Source of the DNA: Solirubrum koreensis
Lineage (GTDB): Bacteria > Bacteroidota > Bacteroidia > Cytophagales > Hymenobacteraceae
Direction: 5' to 3'
Assembly (NCBI RefSeq): GCF_039541855.1
Contig: NZ_BAABHA010000015.1
Coordinates: 1 to 64,000 of the forward strand
DNA: 64,000 nt
The position numbers and the translations under genes were made by a program. Below, piece by piece: positions 31,405 through 40,443 of the stretch. Under the pieces are notes generated by a model. The model did not search any database and was not told the DNA's origin. It worked only from the letters and a program-made list of their open reading frames with translations. The first letter of the stretch is position 1. Every line of letters begins with the position of its first letter.

Positions 31405-33188
31405 TACGCGGGGTTGATAACGTCTTTGTATTGCATTTGGTAAAGCTGGGCGTAGTAACCGCCGAGGCGCAGCAACTCTTCGTGTTGGCCGCTTTCCTTT
31501 ATTTCACCGCGCTCCAGCACAATGATGCGGTCAGCTTTCTGAATAGTGCTCAGGCGGTGGGCAATAACGAGCGAAGTCCGGCCGCGCATCAGCTTTTCAA
31601 TGGCTTCCTGAATGAGCTCTTCGGTTTCGGAGTCGACCGAAGACGTGGCTTCGTCGAGAATGATGATGCGTGGATTGTACACCATGGCCCGTACAAAGCT
31701 GATGAGCTGCCGCTGACCTACCGATAGCGTAGCGCCGCGCTCCATCACCTTGTACTGCAAACCACCCGGCAGCCGCTCAATGAACTTACGCGCTCCTACG
31801 AGGTCGGCTGCGTGCCAGATCTGCTCCTCGCTAATGCTGTGGTTGCCCAGCGTGATGTTGTCCTGAATGGTCCCCGCGAACAGAAATACGTCCTGCAGCA
31901 CCACGCCTATTTGCTGGCGCAAGGTCTTCAGGTCGTACTCGCGCAGGTCGTGGCCATCTACGCGAATGTGGCCGCGCTGAATGTCGTAGAAGCGACTCAG
32001 CAGGTTGATGATGCTGGTTTTGCCGGCGCCGGTAGCGCCTACCAAGGCCACGGTTTGGCCGGGCTCCACTTTCAGGCTGATGTCGCGCAGCACCCACTCG
32101 GGTTCGTTGTAGGCAAACCAGACGTGGTCGAACTCTACCTGGCCGCGCAGGTTTTCGGCTTGGCGCGTGCCTTCGTCGGCAATGAACTCCTTGCTGTCCA
32201 GCAATTTTAGCAGACGCTCGGTGCTTACCAAGCCCAACTGCAGCGTGTTAAATCGGTCGGCAATCTGGCGGATGGGCCGGAAGAACAGCGCGTTGTACAT
32301 AATAAAGGCAATCAGCGCACCCTTGGAAATAGTGCCCTCAATCTGGCCTTGGGCGGCATACCACACCAGCAAGCCCACGCCGATGGCGGCCAACACTTCG
32401 GCCACCGGAAAGTACACCGAGTAGTAGAGCACCGAGCGGATGTTGGCGCGGGTGTGCTCTTGGTTCAGCTTCTCGAACTTGCGAAACTCACGCTGCTCGT
32501 TGCCGAAAATCTGCACCACGTTCATGCCCGTTAGGTGTTCCTGCACAAAGGCGTTTAGGTTAGCCACGGCTGTACGCACCTCCTGAAACGACTTTTTCAC
32601 CTTCTCCTTGAACACATAGGTACTCAGCAGCAGCGGCGGAATAACCGAGAGGCTCACCAAAGTCAGGCGCCAATCGATGTAAAACATGAAGGCCGTAATG
32701 AACACCAACTGCAGAATGTCGCCAATCATAGCGGCTAATCCTTCACTAAACACATCCGACAGCGTTTCCACATCGGAGATATTGCGCGTTACCAGCACGC
32801 CCAGCGGCGTACGGTCGAAGAACTGCAGGCGCAGGTTCAGGATGTGCTGGTAAAGGTCCACGCGGATGTCGCGCACAATGAATTGCCCGAGCCAGCCGCC
32901 GTAATACGTTTGCAGGTAGCTCACGCCGGTATGGGCGGCCAGCACGCCCAGCAGCAGAGCAAACATGCGGTTCAGCCCGCCCCAGTCGCCGTCGGCAATC
33001 TGCACGTCCACCATCTGCTGAATCAGGAAGGGACGCACGGTGCCCAACACTGCCGTGGCAACGGTGAGGAAAATGAGCAGCACGAACACGCCGCGATATG
33101 GCCGCACGTACACCATCAGCCGGCGCAGTACTTGCCAGTCGAAGATGTTGCCGGTTTTGGTGGCAGAAGTAGGAGTAGCGGATTCCAC
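31404..33188 (-). CDS. ABC exporter half-transporter, BmrD/YheH-like
   Basis: The protein has about 594 residues: six membrane helices (about 20-320) and a nucleotide-binding domain with Walker A G-A-T-G-A-G-K-T, Q-loop V-L-Q-D-V-F-L-F-A-G, signature L-S-V-G-Q (not L-S-G-G-Q), and Walker B I-I-I-L-D-E-A-T-S-S-V-D with the catalytic glutamate. An altered signature with a normal Walker B is typical of the second half of heterodimeric exporters. The gene at 23877 is the natural partner. The GTG at 33188 is chosen; a TTG ten codons upstream is possible. It is followed in operon by a GyrI-like gene. Confidence 0.88.
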   Translation of the reverse strand: MESATPTSATKTGNIFDWQVLRRLMVYVRPYRGVFVLLIFLTVATAVLGTVRPFLIQQMVDVQIADGDWGGLNRMFALLLGVLAAHTGVSYLQTYYGGWLGQFIVRDIRVDLYQHILNLRLQFFDRTPLGVLVTRNISDVETLSDVFSEGLAAMIGDILQLVFITAFMFYIDWRLTLVSLSVIPPLLLSTYVFKEKVKKSFQEVRTAVANLNAFVQEHLTGMNVVQIFGNEQREFRKFEKLNQEHTRANIRSVLYYSVYFPVAEVLAAIGVGLLVWYAAQGQIEGTISKGALIAFIMYNALFFRPIRQIADRFNTLQLGLVSTERLLKLLDSKEFIADEGTRQAENLRGQVEFDHVWFAYNEPEWVLRDISLKVEPGQTVALVGATGAGKTSIINLLSRFYDIQRGHIRVDGHDLREYDLKTLRQQIGVVLQDVFLFAGTIQDNITLGNHSISEEQIWHAADLVGARKFIERLPGGLQYKVMERGATLSVGQRQLISFVRAMVYNPRIIILDEATSSVDSETEELIQEAIEKLMRGRTSLVIAHRLSTIQKADRIIVLERGEIKESGQHEELLRLGGYYAQLYQMQYKDVINPA

Positions 33189-33278
33189 AGACAGACTGAA
33201 GCGGAGAAATAACAGCAAGTAAGGCGTACGGGCTGCGCGGCCAGCAGTTGTTACCCAAACAGGCGGTGCGGGCGCAAG

Positions 33279-34139
33279 TTACGGCGTAACCGCAGGCGCG
33301 GCGTTTTCGAGGCCTGGGCCCTGGTTCCAATAGTGCGGCGCTAACTCCTGTTCGGTTACAAAATACGGGCGTTCGGCTGGCTCGTGGCCAGGCGACAGAA
33401 TATCCGGAGCGTATTCCACGCGGCTCAGAAACAAGCCGTGCGCCGCTGCTGCGCCGCTAGCCGCTATGCGTTGTTGGCGGTGCAGCACATCGGCAAACTG
33501 CGCAGGGCTTAGGCGCCCGCGGCCTACATCGAGTAAAGTACCTACCACCAGCCGCACCATGCCGCGCACAAAACGGTTGGCTCGAATGCGGAACACCAGC
33601 CCGTGCGGGGTGGGGTGCCACGCGGCTTCGTGCACCCAGCACACGTAATGCGTTTCGGCGCCTTTGGTCTTGGAAAAACTGATAAAGTCGCGCTGGCCCA
33701 ACAGGCAGGCAGCTGCTTCGTTCATGGCCGCCACATCAGGAGCCCGGTCGAGCCACAGGGCTTGGTTTACCTTGAAGGGGTCGGGACGCAGGGTTACGTG
33801 ATACTCGTAGCTGCGCGCCAGCCCATCGAAGCGGGCGTGGGCGTTGGCGCGCACCGGCGTAAGCGCGTGGGCGCCAATATCGGGCGGCAGGGCGCGGTTC
33901 AGGCGGTAGAGCAGCGTGGTTTCGTCGAGGTGCGCGGGCATCTCGGCATCGAAGTGCGCTACCTGGTGGCTGGCGTGCACGCCGGTATCGGTGCGGCCAC
34001 TGCCCAATGTATGAATTGGCTGCCGCAACACCTGCGAAAGGCAGCGGTCCAGTTCCTGCTGTACGCTCAATGCGTTGGGTTGCACCTGCCAGCCGTGGTA
34101 GCGGGTGCCGTCGTAAGCCAACTCAAGGAAATAGCGCAC
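33279..34139 (-). CDS. truA: tRNA pseudouridine(38-40) synthase TruA
   Basis: This 286-residue enzyme has Y-D-G-T-R-Y-H-G-W-Q near 9-18 and the catalytic aspartate D51 in G-R-T-D-T-G-V-H-A. Later come F-S-K-T-K-G and R-A-N-R-F-V-R-G-M-V-R, all conserved in TruA. It modifies positions 38-40 of tRNA anticodon arms. Translation starts at a GTG at 34139. It lies 44 bases downstream of an acetyltransferase gene on the same strand. Confidence 0.95.
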   Translation of the reverse strand: MRYFLELAYDGTRYHGWQVQPNALSVQQELDRCLSQVLRQPIHTLGSGRTDTGVHASHQVAHFDAEMPAHLDETTLLYRLNRALPPDIGAHALTPVRANAHARFDGLARSYEYHVTLRPDPFKVNQALWLDRAPDVAAMNEAAACLLGQRDFISFSKTKGAETHYVCWVHEAAWHPTPHGLVFRIRANRFVRGMVRLVVGTLLDVGRGRLSPAQFADVLHRQQRIAASGAAAAHGLFLSRVEYAPDILSPGHEPAERPYFVTEQELAPHYWNQGPGLENAAPAVTP

Positions 34140-34183
34140 GTGAGAAATGCTGAGGAGAATGGTTTACCGGTGTTAAACAGCAC

Positions 34184-34741
34184 TCAGTCTTTAACCAACG
34201 CGAACAGCAAACCGTCCACGGTCTGCTCGGCTTTGGTAATGCTTTTACGCAGGCGCGCTTCCAATACAAAGCCGGCCTTTTCAAGTACCCGGGCCGAAGC
34301 CGGGTTGTACTCGAAAACAGTGGCGTACAGCCGGCAGATATCGAAGTGGGCCAGCACGTAGTCACTTAACGCCTTAACCGCTGCCGTGGCAATGCCCTTT
34401 CCCCAGCAGGAACGCGCCAGCCAGTACCCTATTTCGGCTTCGCGGCGGTTTATGTCGTCCTGAAACAACACGCTGATGCTGCCCACGGCTTCGCCGGCTG
34501 CTTCAATGCACAAGTGCAGGTCGTTGCGGCCTTCATTGTGCACGAACTTCACGTACCATTCCGCATCCTTCAAGGTGTACGGATGCGGAAAACGGTCGCG
34601 TAAATTCAGCCAGATAGCGCGGTCGTTGGCGTGTTGGGCCAAGGTGGGCGCATCGGTGGGCAGGAAAGGCCGCAGGCGCACCCCGACTATCGGCAGTTCC
34701 AGCACGGGCCGGAGCAAGTCGGTAGCCGGGGCGGGTTGCAT
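34184..34741 (-). CDS. GNAT acetyltransferase (RimJ/RimL-like)
   Basis: The 185-residue protein has a GNAT fold: I-V-G-V-R-L-R-P-F near 18, E-I-G-Y-W-L-A-R-S-C-W-G-K-G-I-A-T-A near 102-119 (acetyl-CoA loop), then N-P-A-S-A-R-V-L-E-K-A-G-F. This pattern is that of the RimJ/RimL group, which acetylates protein N-termini or small amines; the substrate is not determinable. The ATG overlaps the thiolase stop by one base (TAATG), so it is translationally coupled to thiolase. Confidence 0.87.
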   Translation of the reverse strand: MQPAPATDLLRPVLELPIVGVRLRPFLPTDAPTLAQHANDRAIWLNLRDRFPHPYTLKDAEWYVKFVHNEGRNDLHLCIEAAGEAVGSISVLFQDDINRREAEIGYWLARSCWGKGIATAAVKALSDYVLAHFDICRLYATVFEYNPASARVLEKAGFVLEARLRKSITKAEQTVDGLLFALVKD

Positions 34742-35943
34742 TACAGCTTTTCGTAGATGATAGCCGCTCCCTGCCCTACGCCTACGCACATGGTGGCGAG
34801 GCCGTAACGCACGCCTTCGCGGCGGTGCATTTCGTGCAGCAGCGTGGCCGTAATGCGGGCGCCGCTGGCTCCCAATGGGTGACCAATGGCAATGGAACCC
34901 CCGTTCACGTTCACACAAGCGGGGTCTAACTCCAGCTCACGCATGCAGGCAATGCCCTGTGAGGCAAAGGCCTCGTTCAGCTCAATCAGGTTCAGATCTT
35001 GTACCGTGAGACCGGCGCGCTGCAGAGCTTTGCGGGTAGCCGGCACCGGGCCCATGCCCATCATGGCTGGGTCGACACCCGCTACGGCAGTAGACACCAC
35101 ACGGGCCAAAGGCTTAAGGTTAAAGCGCTTGAGCGCCTCCTCTCCTACCACCATTGTAGCGGCGGCACCATCGTTAATGCCCGACGAGTTACCGGCCGTA
35201 ACGCTGCCACCCGTGGGCGCAAAAGCGGGCTTGAGGGTAGCGAGCTTTTCCACCGAGGTTAGACGCGGATGCTCATCGGTATCGAACAGCACGGCGTCGT
35301 TTTTGGGCTGCGCCACGAAAATGGGTACGATTTCGCGTCGGAAACGGCCTTTTTCAAAGGCCCGCTGGTACTTGCGCTGCGACTCAAACGCGAACTGATC
35401 CTGCTCTTCGCGCGTGATGCCGTACTTGTTGGCTACGTTCTCGGCGGTTTCGCCCATTGCGTACGGATGGTGCAGCTTGGCCAGCTTCGGATTCACAAAA
35501 CGCCAGCCCAAGGTGGTGTCGTGAGCCGTGAAGTCGCGACCAAATGCGGTTTCCGACTTGGCCATAACGAACGGAGCGCGGGTCATGCTCTCCGAGCCGC
35601 CGGCCAGGTACACGTCGCCGTCGCCGGAGCGCACAGCCCGGGAGGCATCGATGATGCTTTGCAGGCCCGAGGCACACAAACGGTTAACGGTTACGCCGCC
35701 TACCGTTAGCGGTAAACCAGCCAACAGGCTGGCCATCCGGGCTACGTTGCGGTTGTCTTCACCGGCCTGGTTAGCGGCTCCCATAATCACGTCTTCCACG
35801 AAAGCGGGGTCGACGGAGGGGTTGCGACGCATCAGCTCGCGCAGTACGTGCGCGGCCATGTCGTCGGGACGAACAGAACTAAGGGCGCCGCCGAATTTGC
35901 CCACGGGCGTGCGAACGGCGTCTACGATATATGCTTCTGGCAT
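34741..35943 (-). CDS. acetyl-CoA acyltransferase (thiolase)
   Basis: The 400-residue protein matches thiolases: acyl-accepting C90 in N-R-L-C-A-S-G-L-Q-S-I, the N-E-A-F-A motif near 325, G-H-P-L-G-A-S-G-A-R near 350, and the second catalytic cysteine in T-M-C-V-G-V-G-Q-G near 386. It cleaves 3-ketoacyl-CoA in beta-oxidation, or runs in reverse to make acetoacetyl-CoA. The presence in this window of an acyl-CoA dehydrogenase and an ETF-oxidoreductase-like complex favours beta-oxidation. Confidence 0.93.
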   Translation of the reverse strand: MPEAYIVDAVRTPVGKFGGALSSVRPDDMAAHVLRELMRRNPSVDPAFVEDVIMGAANQAGEDNRNVARMASLLAGLPLTVGGVTVNRLCASGLQSIIDASRAVRSGDGDVYLAGGSESMTRAPFVMAKSETAFGRDFTAHDTTLGWRFVNPKLAKLHHPYAMGETAENVANKYGITREEQDQFAFESQRKYQRAFEKGRFRREIVPIFVAQPKNDAVLFDTDEHPRLTSVEKLATLKPAFAPTGGSVTAGNSSGINDGAAATMVVGEEALKRFNLKPLARVVSTAVAGVDPAMMGMGPVPATRKALQRAGLTVQDLNLIELNEAFASQGIACMRELELDPACVNVNGGSIAIGHPLGASGARITATLLHEMHRREGVRYGLATMCVGVGQGAAIIYEKL

Positions 35944-35975
35944 TGAGTAAATGCGGGTTACCGGAGTCTTTTGGC

Positions 35976-35983
35976 TATTTTTG
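35976..35983 (+). promoter_or_regulatory. -7 box of DUF4293 gene
   Basis: TATTTTTG is a perfect TAnnTTTG element, 38 bases before the ATG at 36022. It supports that start over an upstream GTG/ATG in the same frame. Confidence 0.6.
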
Positions 35984-36021
35984 CCGGCCCGAAACGACCG
36001 ACTCAGCTCTTAACAACAAAG

Positions 36022-36483
36022 ATGATACAAAGAATCCAAAGCGTGTTTCTCCTGCTGCTGGCCTTGGCCATGATCAGCGTAGCGTTCCTGCCCATCTGGT
36101 CTAAAACCGACCCCACCAGCGGCCAAACCCTTACCATGACGGCTTGGCAACTCACGGGCACGGGCGTGACGAGTATGGCCACATACGCAATTGGGGCACT
36201 GGCCTTGGCATCGGCCGCTGTGGCGCTGTTCGAAATCTTCCAATTCCGCAACCGGTTCAACCAATTGAAATTAGGCGCCCTCAACTTGCTCCTGATTTCA
36301 GCCACGCTCGGCGCCAGCTTTTATTACTCTTCAGTAGGCGAACAAATGCTGAACGTGAAGATTCCCGGTGACTTCGAAGCCGGTTTCTACCTGCCCACAC
36401 TGGCGCTGCTGCTGAACCTGCTGGCCAACCGTTTTATCCGCTCCGATGAGAAATTGGTGCGTTCCATGGACCGCCTGCGCTAA
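36022..36483 (+). CDS. DUF4293 membrane protein
   Basis: The 153-residue protein begins M-I-Q-R-I-Q-S-V-F-L-L-L-L and has four membrane helices (about 5-25, 50-75, 85-105 and 120-140), the pattern of DUF4293, a family found in Bacteroidota with no known function. It is divergent from thiolase and closed by a strong two-way terminator. Confidence 0.8.
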   Translation: MIQRIQSVFLLLLALAMISVAFLPIWSKTDPTSGQTLTMTAWQLTGTGVTSMATYAIGALALASAAVALFEIFQFRNRFNQLKLGALNLLLISATLGASFYYSSVGEQMLNVKIPGDFEAGFYLPTLALLLNLLANRFIRSDEKLVRSMDRLR

Positions 36484-36497
36484 ACACCGGCAAACAC

Positions 36498-36548
36498 GGA
36501 CAGCAAAAGGCCCCTGCCGAAATTACCGGCAGGGGCCTTTTGCTGTCC
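36498..36548. terminator. bidirectional terminator
   Basis: Perfect 22-base arms (36498-36519 and 36527-36548) around a seven-base loop, with AAAA and TTTT on either side of the GC tip. It lies between convergent DUF4293 and DUF4476 genes. Confidence 0.9.
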
Positions 36549-36557
36549 TAACAGTTT

Positions 36558-37460
36558 TTAGCTGCGGTTGCCATCGATGTAGCGCTGCATTTCGCGCACG
36601 CTCGATTCGAAGTCAAAAGCGTCGTACACGCGGTGAAAATTTTGCCGATCGGCCACGCGGTTAAAGGCAAACTTAGCCAGATCGAGGCGGGAATTTTCGA
36701 AGTCCAGCCCCTCGAGCAGGCGGCGCAAGTCCTCGGACCGGATGTCACTTTGATCAAGTGCCTGCTTAGCTATGGCAAGCTTGCTGCTATCGAAGGGTTT
36801 GCTGTTCACGGCCCGCAGCAGGTCTTCTACCTCGCGCGGCTCCAGCAGGTGGCGGTAGTTGCTGCCGTAAGCGCCGCTGCCGTTATACCCGCCGTTGTTG
36901 TAGTTTCCATTATGGGGGTAGCCGTTGTTATATCCACCGTTAGGCTGTTGATTATAGGGCTCGTTATGGCTGTAACCGCCTTCGTCATAGCCGCCGTTCC
37001 GGTCGTTGTACCAATCGTCGCGCCCTCCTGGAACGGGCCAGCCGCCGGCGTTTCCATAGGGCGTAGGCTCACAGTGGTACCCGTAGTCGGCGAAAGGCCC
37101 GCCTCGGTAGTTGGCCCACCCGGCCAGCGGAATTTCATCGAAACGGCGCAGCACTGGTGGGTAGCCGCGACGCGTTACCAGTATAAAGCGGCTTTCGCGG
37201 CCTTCGGGCAAACGCACCTGGGTGCGGTAGTTAATCACGCCCCGGCCAGCAGGAACCTGGAATTCGGCCCAGTGGTAACCAGGCGCCAGCCGATCGAAAC
37301 GAACCTGCGTGAGGCCATAGCGCCCCCCAATGCGCTGCCCATCGAGGCGCAGCCGGAAGGGCAGGCCGTTTTCCGAGCGCACGGCCATGCCTGCGGGAAT
37401 GGCCAACGCCGCCTGGGCCATTAGCACCAGCCCCAGGCATAAGAGTAAGAATCTGTTCAT
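36558..37460 (-). CDS. secreted DUF4476 protein with N/G/Y-rich linker
   Basis: The 300-residue product has a signal peptide (cleaved near A-L-A, 20), an N-terminal beta-rich domain (25-115), a low-complexity linker rich in Gly, Asn, Tyr and Pro (about 125-190), and a C-terminal helical DUF4476 domain (about 195-295) with repeated F-x-x-S-K-L-x-x-A-K and D-F-x-x-S-R-L-x-L-A-K-F-A patterns. DUF4476 has no known function. The ATG at 37460 is used; further in-frame upstream sequence lacks a signal peptide. Confidence 0.8.
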   Translation of the reverse strand: MNRFLLLCLGLVLMAQAALAIPAGMAVRSENGLPFRLRLDGQRIGGRYGLTQVRFDRLAPGYHWAEFQVPAGRGVINYRTQVRLPEGRESRFILVTRRGYPPVLRRFDEIPLAGWANYRGGPFADYGYHCEPTPYGNAGGWPVPGGRDDWYNDRNGGYDEGGYSHNEPYNQQPNGGYNNGYPHNGNYNNGGYNGSGAYGSNYRHLLEPREVEDLLRAVNSKPFDSSKLAIAKQALDQSDIRSEDLRRLLEGLDFENSRLDLAKFAFNRVADRQNFHRVYDAFDFESSVREMQRYIDGNRS

Positions 37461-37611
37461 GGCTTGTTGAGAGCTAAACCGACGGCTATGCAGTAGCCAC
37501 CAGTTCAGCCCATAAGCCAACTTCTATGCCAATCCGTATGCCCTTTAACACGCGCTAATCAATTGGCCTACCCAGCTGTCCGAGGTCGTTAGCCTGCGAA
37601 CCTAACAAAGC

Positions 37612-37651
37612 GCAAAAAGGCCCCATACTGATGAGCATGGGGCCTTTTTGC
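37612..37651. terminator. bidirectional terminator
   Basis: GCAAAAAGGCCCCAT pairs with ATGGGGCCTTTTTGC around a ten-base loop. It lies just after the stop of the PorE-like gene. Confidence 0.88.
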
Positions 37652-37665
37652 TGTGTGCTTACGGG

Positions 37666-39687
37666 CTAGTTGCCTTCGTTGATTTTGGTCACCTTGAACT
37701 CCGTACGGCGGTTCTTTTGGTGCTCATCTTCCGACTTAGCTACTTTCACCACCGGCTTGGTTTCGCCGTAGCCTTTGGCCGTAATGCGGCCTTTGTCTAC
37801 GCCTTTCGAGATGATGTAGTCGACGGCCGACTGCGCGCGTTTCTGCGACAGGGTTTGGTTGAACGCATCCTTACCGCGGGCGTCGGTGTGCGAGCTAAGC
37901 TCAATGCTGATGTTGGGATTGTCGACCAGCGTTTGCACCAGCTTGTCCAGCTCGGTAGCAGCGTCAGCGCGAATGTCCCACTTGTTGTAGTCGTAGAAGA
38001 TGTTCTCCACCACAATGGCCTTGTTCACCACGATCTTGTTGAGCGTCAGTGTTACCGGCAGCGCAATGTCGTTCATCTCGTTGGGCAGCTGATCCTGCGC
38101 GGGCATGCGGCCCACGGTGCTTACGCTCTGACGTGCCGCGAAGTAACCCGGACGGTCAGCCATCAGCGAATAAGCCGCCGACGAGTCGAGCTTCACCTTG
38201 AACGTGCCATCGGCTCCGGCCTGCACTTCCTGCACTTTTTGGCCAGCACTGTTCATAATGGTCACGGTTTCGCCCGCCAATGGCGCCACCGCCCCCGTTT
38301 TCGTGTCCATCTCCTGCACTTTGCCTTCGGCGTAGAATGTGACGAGCTTCAGCGGCTTCTTGCGGAACATGTACAAATCGTCCGAACCCTTGCCACCTGC
38401 GCGGTTTGAAGAGAAGACGCCCACGTCCTGCCCCGTGAAGTAGGGTGCAAAATCGTCGCCGGTGCTGTTAATGGGGGCGCCCATGTTGGTCACCTTGCCA
38501 TTCTTCTCTACCCGGAACAAATCGAGCTTGCCCAGGCCGGGGTGCCCGTCGGAGGAAAAGTACATGGTGCCATCGGGGGCCACGGCGGGGAAGTTCTCGT
38601 TGCCGGGGGTATTAATCTGGTCGCCCAGGTTCTCGGGAGCCGAGAAACGGTTGTTGGCGCCCATCGTGGCTTTGTACAAGTCGTTACCGCCTTGGCCGCC
38701 GGGGCGGCTTGAGGCAAAGTACAGCGTCTGGCCATCGGGCGAGAAAACCGGCGAAAAATCGTCGGCTTTGCTGTTGTTCACGCCCTTCACCAGCTCAGGC
38801 TCGGTCCAGGTACCACCCCGGAAGTACGATACGTACAAGTCTACGCTCAGGAAGCCTTTTTTAGAGCCGTCGTTCGACCGGGCGAAGATCATCGTCTTGC
38901 CATCGGGCGAATACGTGGCGGAGGCTTCGTGCGTGTTGGCTTTGTTAAAGATGGGCTTGCCCGCGTCTTTGTCTTTGGCCGGGGTTGCCGTGGGCGAGCC
39001 AGGCGTAGCACCGGCAGCAGCGGGGGCCGTAGTCGAGGCCTCTAACGACTGAACCGTACCACCCGTCATTTTCACCACGTCGTCGAAACGAATGGTGTAG
39101 AGGTCGTTGAAGCCTTCGCCGTTGCCAGCATATTTTTTTCCGTCGCGACCCGAAGCAAATACCAGCTCTTTGGTATCGGGCTTCATGGTGGCGCTAAACT
39201 CCGCCGCGGGGGTGTTAATCTGGTCGAGCGGCATCACCTCGTTGTTGGTGCGCATGGCCGTCAGCTGGGTGGCTGCCTGGGCGTTTTGCGCCTCGCGCTC
39301 GGCGCGAGCCACTAAGGTGCGGTTTGTGCCGCTGGTGGCGTACTGCTGAAACTGCGCGGCAGCTTCCTCAAACTTACCGTTGGCCTTCAGCGCCAAGCCG
39401 TAATTAAAAACGGCATCGGCATTCTTCACTCCCCCATCCAGTGCCGCTTTGTAGTACGATTCAGCCTGCTCGGCCCGGTTAGAAAGGCGGTAGGCCTCAC
39501 CAATCCGGTAGTTAGCCATGGCAATGTCCTTGCCTTTGGCCACATCGGCTTTGTACAGCTCAATGGCCGTTTCGTACTCGCCGCGTTGGAAGCGTTTGTC
39601 GGCCTTGCTTAGGCCGCCCGAAGCGGCGCAACCGCTAAGCACGGCTACCGAGCCGGCCGCGGCGCAGGCAACTATCAGGTTCCTCAT
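37666..39687 (-). CDS. PorE-like lipoprotein: TPR, beta-propeller, CRD and OmpA domains
   Basis: The protein of about 673 residues has a lipoprotein signal (L-S-G-C, cysteine near 20). TPR repeats follow (about 25-150, A-D-K-R-F-Q-R-G-E-Y-E-T-A-I). A PD40/beta-propeller region (about 170-450) repeats Y-S-P-D-G-K-T-M-I-F, F-S-P-D-G-Q-T-L-Y-F-A-S and D-G-T-M-Y-F-S-S-D. A carboxypeptidase-regulatory-like domain lies at about 465-540. The C-terminal OmpA domain has I-E-L-S-S-H-T-D-A-R-G and N-R-R-T-E-F, which bind peptidoglycan. This is the domain order of PorE, a component of the type IX secretion machinery, but related proteins also serve in other envelope roles. ATG at 39687. Confidence 0.85.
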   Translation of the reverse strand: MRNLIVACAAAGSVAVLSGCAASGGLSKADKRFQRGEYETAIELYKADVAKGKDIAMANYRIGEAYRLSNRAEQAESYYKAALDGGVKNADAVFNYGLALKANGKFEEAAAQFQQYATSGTNRTLVARAEREAQNAQAATQLTAMRTNNEVMPLDQINTPAAEFSATMKPDTKELVFASGRDGKKYAGNGEGFNDLYTIRFDDVVKMTGGTVQSLEASTTAPAAAGATPGSPTATPAKDKDAGKPIFNKANTHEASATYSPDGKTMIFARSNDGSKKGFLSVDLYVSYFRGGTWTEPELVKGVNNSKADDFSPVFSPDGQTLYFASSRPGGQGGNDLYKATMGANNRFSAPENLGDQINTPGNENFPAVAPDGTMYFSSDGHPGLGKLDLFRVEKNGKVTNMGAPINSTGDDFAPYFTGQDVGVFSSNRAGGKGSDDLYMFRKKPLKLVTFYAEGKVQEMDTKTGAVAPLAGETVTIMNSAGQKVQEVQAGADGTFKVKLDSSAAYSLMADRPGYFAARQSVSTVGRMPAQDQLPNEMNDIALPVTLTLNKIVVNKAIVVENIFYDYNKWDIRADAATELDKLVQTLVDNPNISIELSSHTDARGKDAFNQTLSQKRAQSAVDYIISKGVDKGRITAKGYGETKPVVKVAKSEDEHQKNRRTEFKVTKINEGN

Positions 39688-39812
39688 AAATGAAAAGAGA
39701 AGGGGGTGGGTGGGTGTGGAGTTGAAGCGCCAAAATCGGTGCAAAGCCAATCTAGGGCTAGCAATTATACTAATAATGACGTGCTTTCTGGCTACACCCC
39801 AATTTTTTTATA

Positions 39813-40304
39813 TCAAGCTGTAAAATATCGAGCTAGCCAGGTCGTTGCGGCCGGCGCCGGCCATGTGGTGGCCAGCTGCCCACGCTGGGCAACGGTGTTA
39901 TCAAAGTACGGTGTCTCAGGCCGCAAGCGACCCTCGGCCACGGCTTGGCGCAAGTCCCGGCGGTTGAACAATTGAACGTGGCCATCAGGGCCCAAAAATG
40001 CCAAGGCTTCTTTGGCTAGAAGTTGAATCCCAAGGCGTTGCTCCAGCCCCTGTACAAATCGTACGGAAGCATCAATGGAACATCCGCTGGCGCCGGCGGC
40101 GGCCTCATCAAGCCCAAGCACTAAGAACTGGTGATGCAGAAAGGCCGCCGAAGCGTGCAAGGTGCGGCCATGACTGGTCCACTCGGCGGCGAACAGGCTG
40201 AGCAAAGGCTGCACGGTTTGTATCTCGTCCTCGGTTAAGGCGCGGTTGGCCTGATAGATCCAGATGCGCGCCTCGGGCGGCAATTGGTCGAAGGGAACGT
40301 ACAT
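39813..40304 (-). CDS. conserved Bacteroidota protein of unknown function
   Basis: The 163-residue protein shows A-R-I-W-I-Y-Q-A-N-R near 12, W-T-S-H-G-R-T-L-H-A-S-A near 42-53 and A-S-G-C-S-I-D-A-S-V-R-F near 72-83. This family is widespread in Bacteroidota and is often labelled ABC transporter ATPase in databases, but it has no Walker motifs, so that name is wrong. No membrane helix or signal peptide is seen. Function unknown. Confidence 0.7.
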   Translation of the reverse strand: MYVPFDQLPPEARIWIYQANRALTEDEIQTVQPLLSLFAAEWTSHGRTLHASAAFLHHQFLVLGLDEAAAGASGCSIDASVRFVQGLEQRLGIQLLAKEALAFLGPDGHVQLFNRRDLRQAVAEGRLRPETPYFDNTVAQRGQLATTWPAPAATTWLARYFTA

Positions 40305-40377
40305 AAAGGTTGGAAAGCGGCCGGTAAGAGCTTGGTTGACAATGGGCCGGCATACGGCGGGCCCGTAAAAAACAAAG

Positions 40378-40413
40378 GGCCCGGCCCGGTGGAAAGTTCC
40401 ACCAGGCCGGGCC
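40378..40413 (-). terminator. terminator after the Fe-S gene pair
   Basis: GGCCCGGCC-type arms extended by GGTGGAA/TTCCACC form a GC-rich stem; the A-run on its left is a U-run on the minus strand. It closes the two-gene Fe-S unit. Confidence 0.8.
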
Positions 40414-40443
40414 GCTAAGCTACCGCGAAAACGCGGGTATTGG

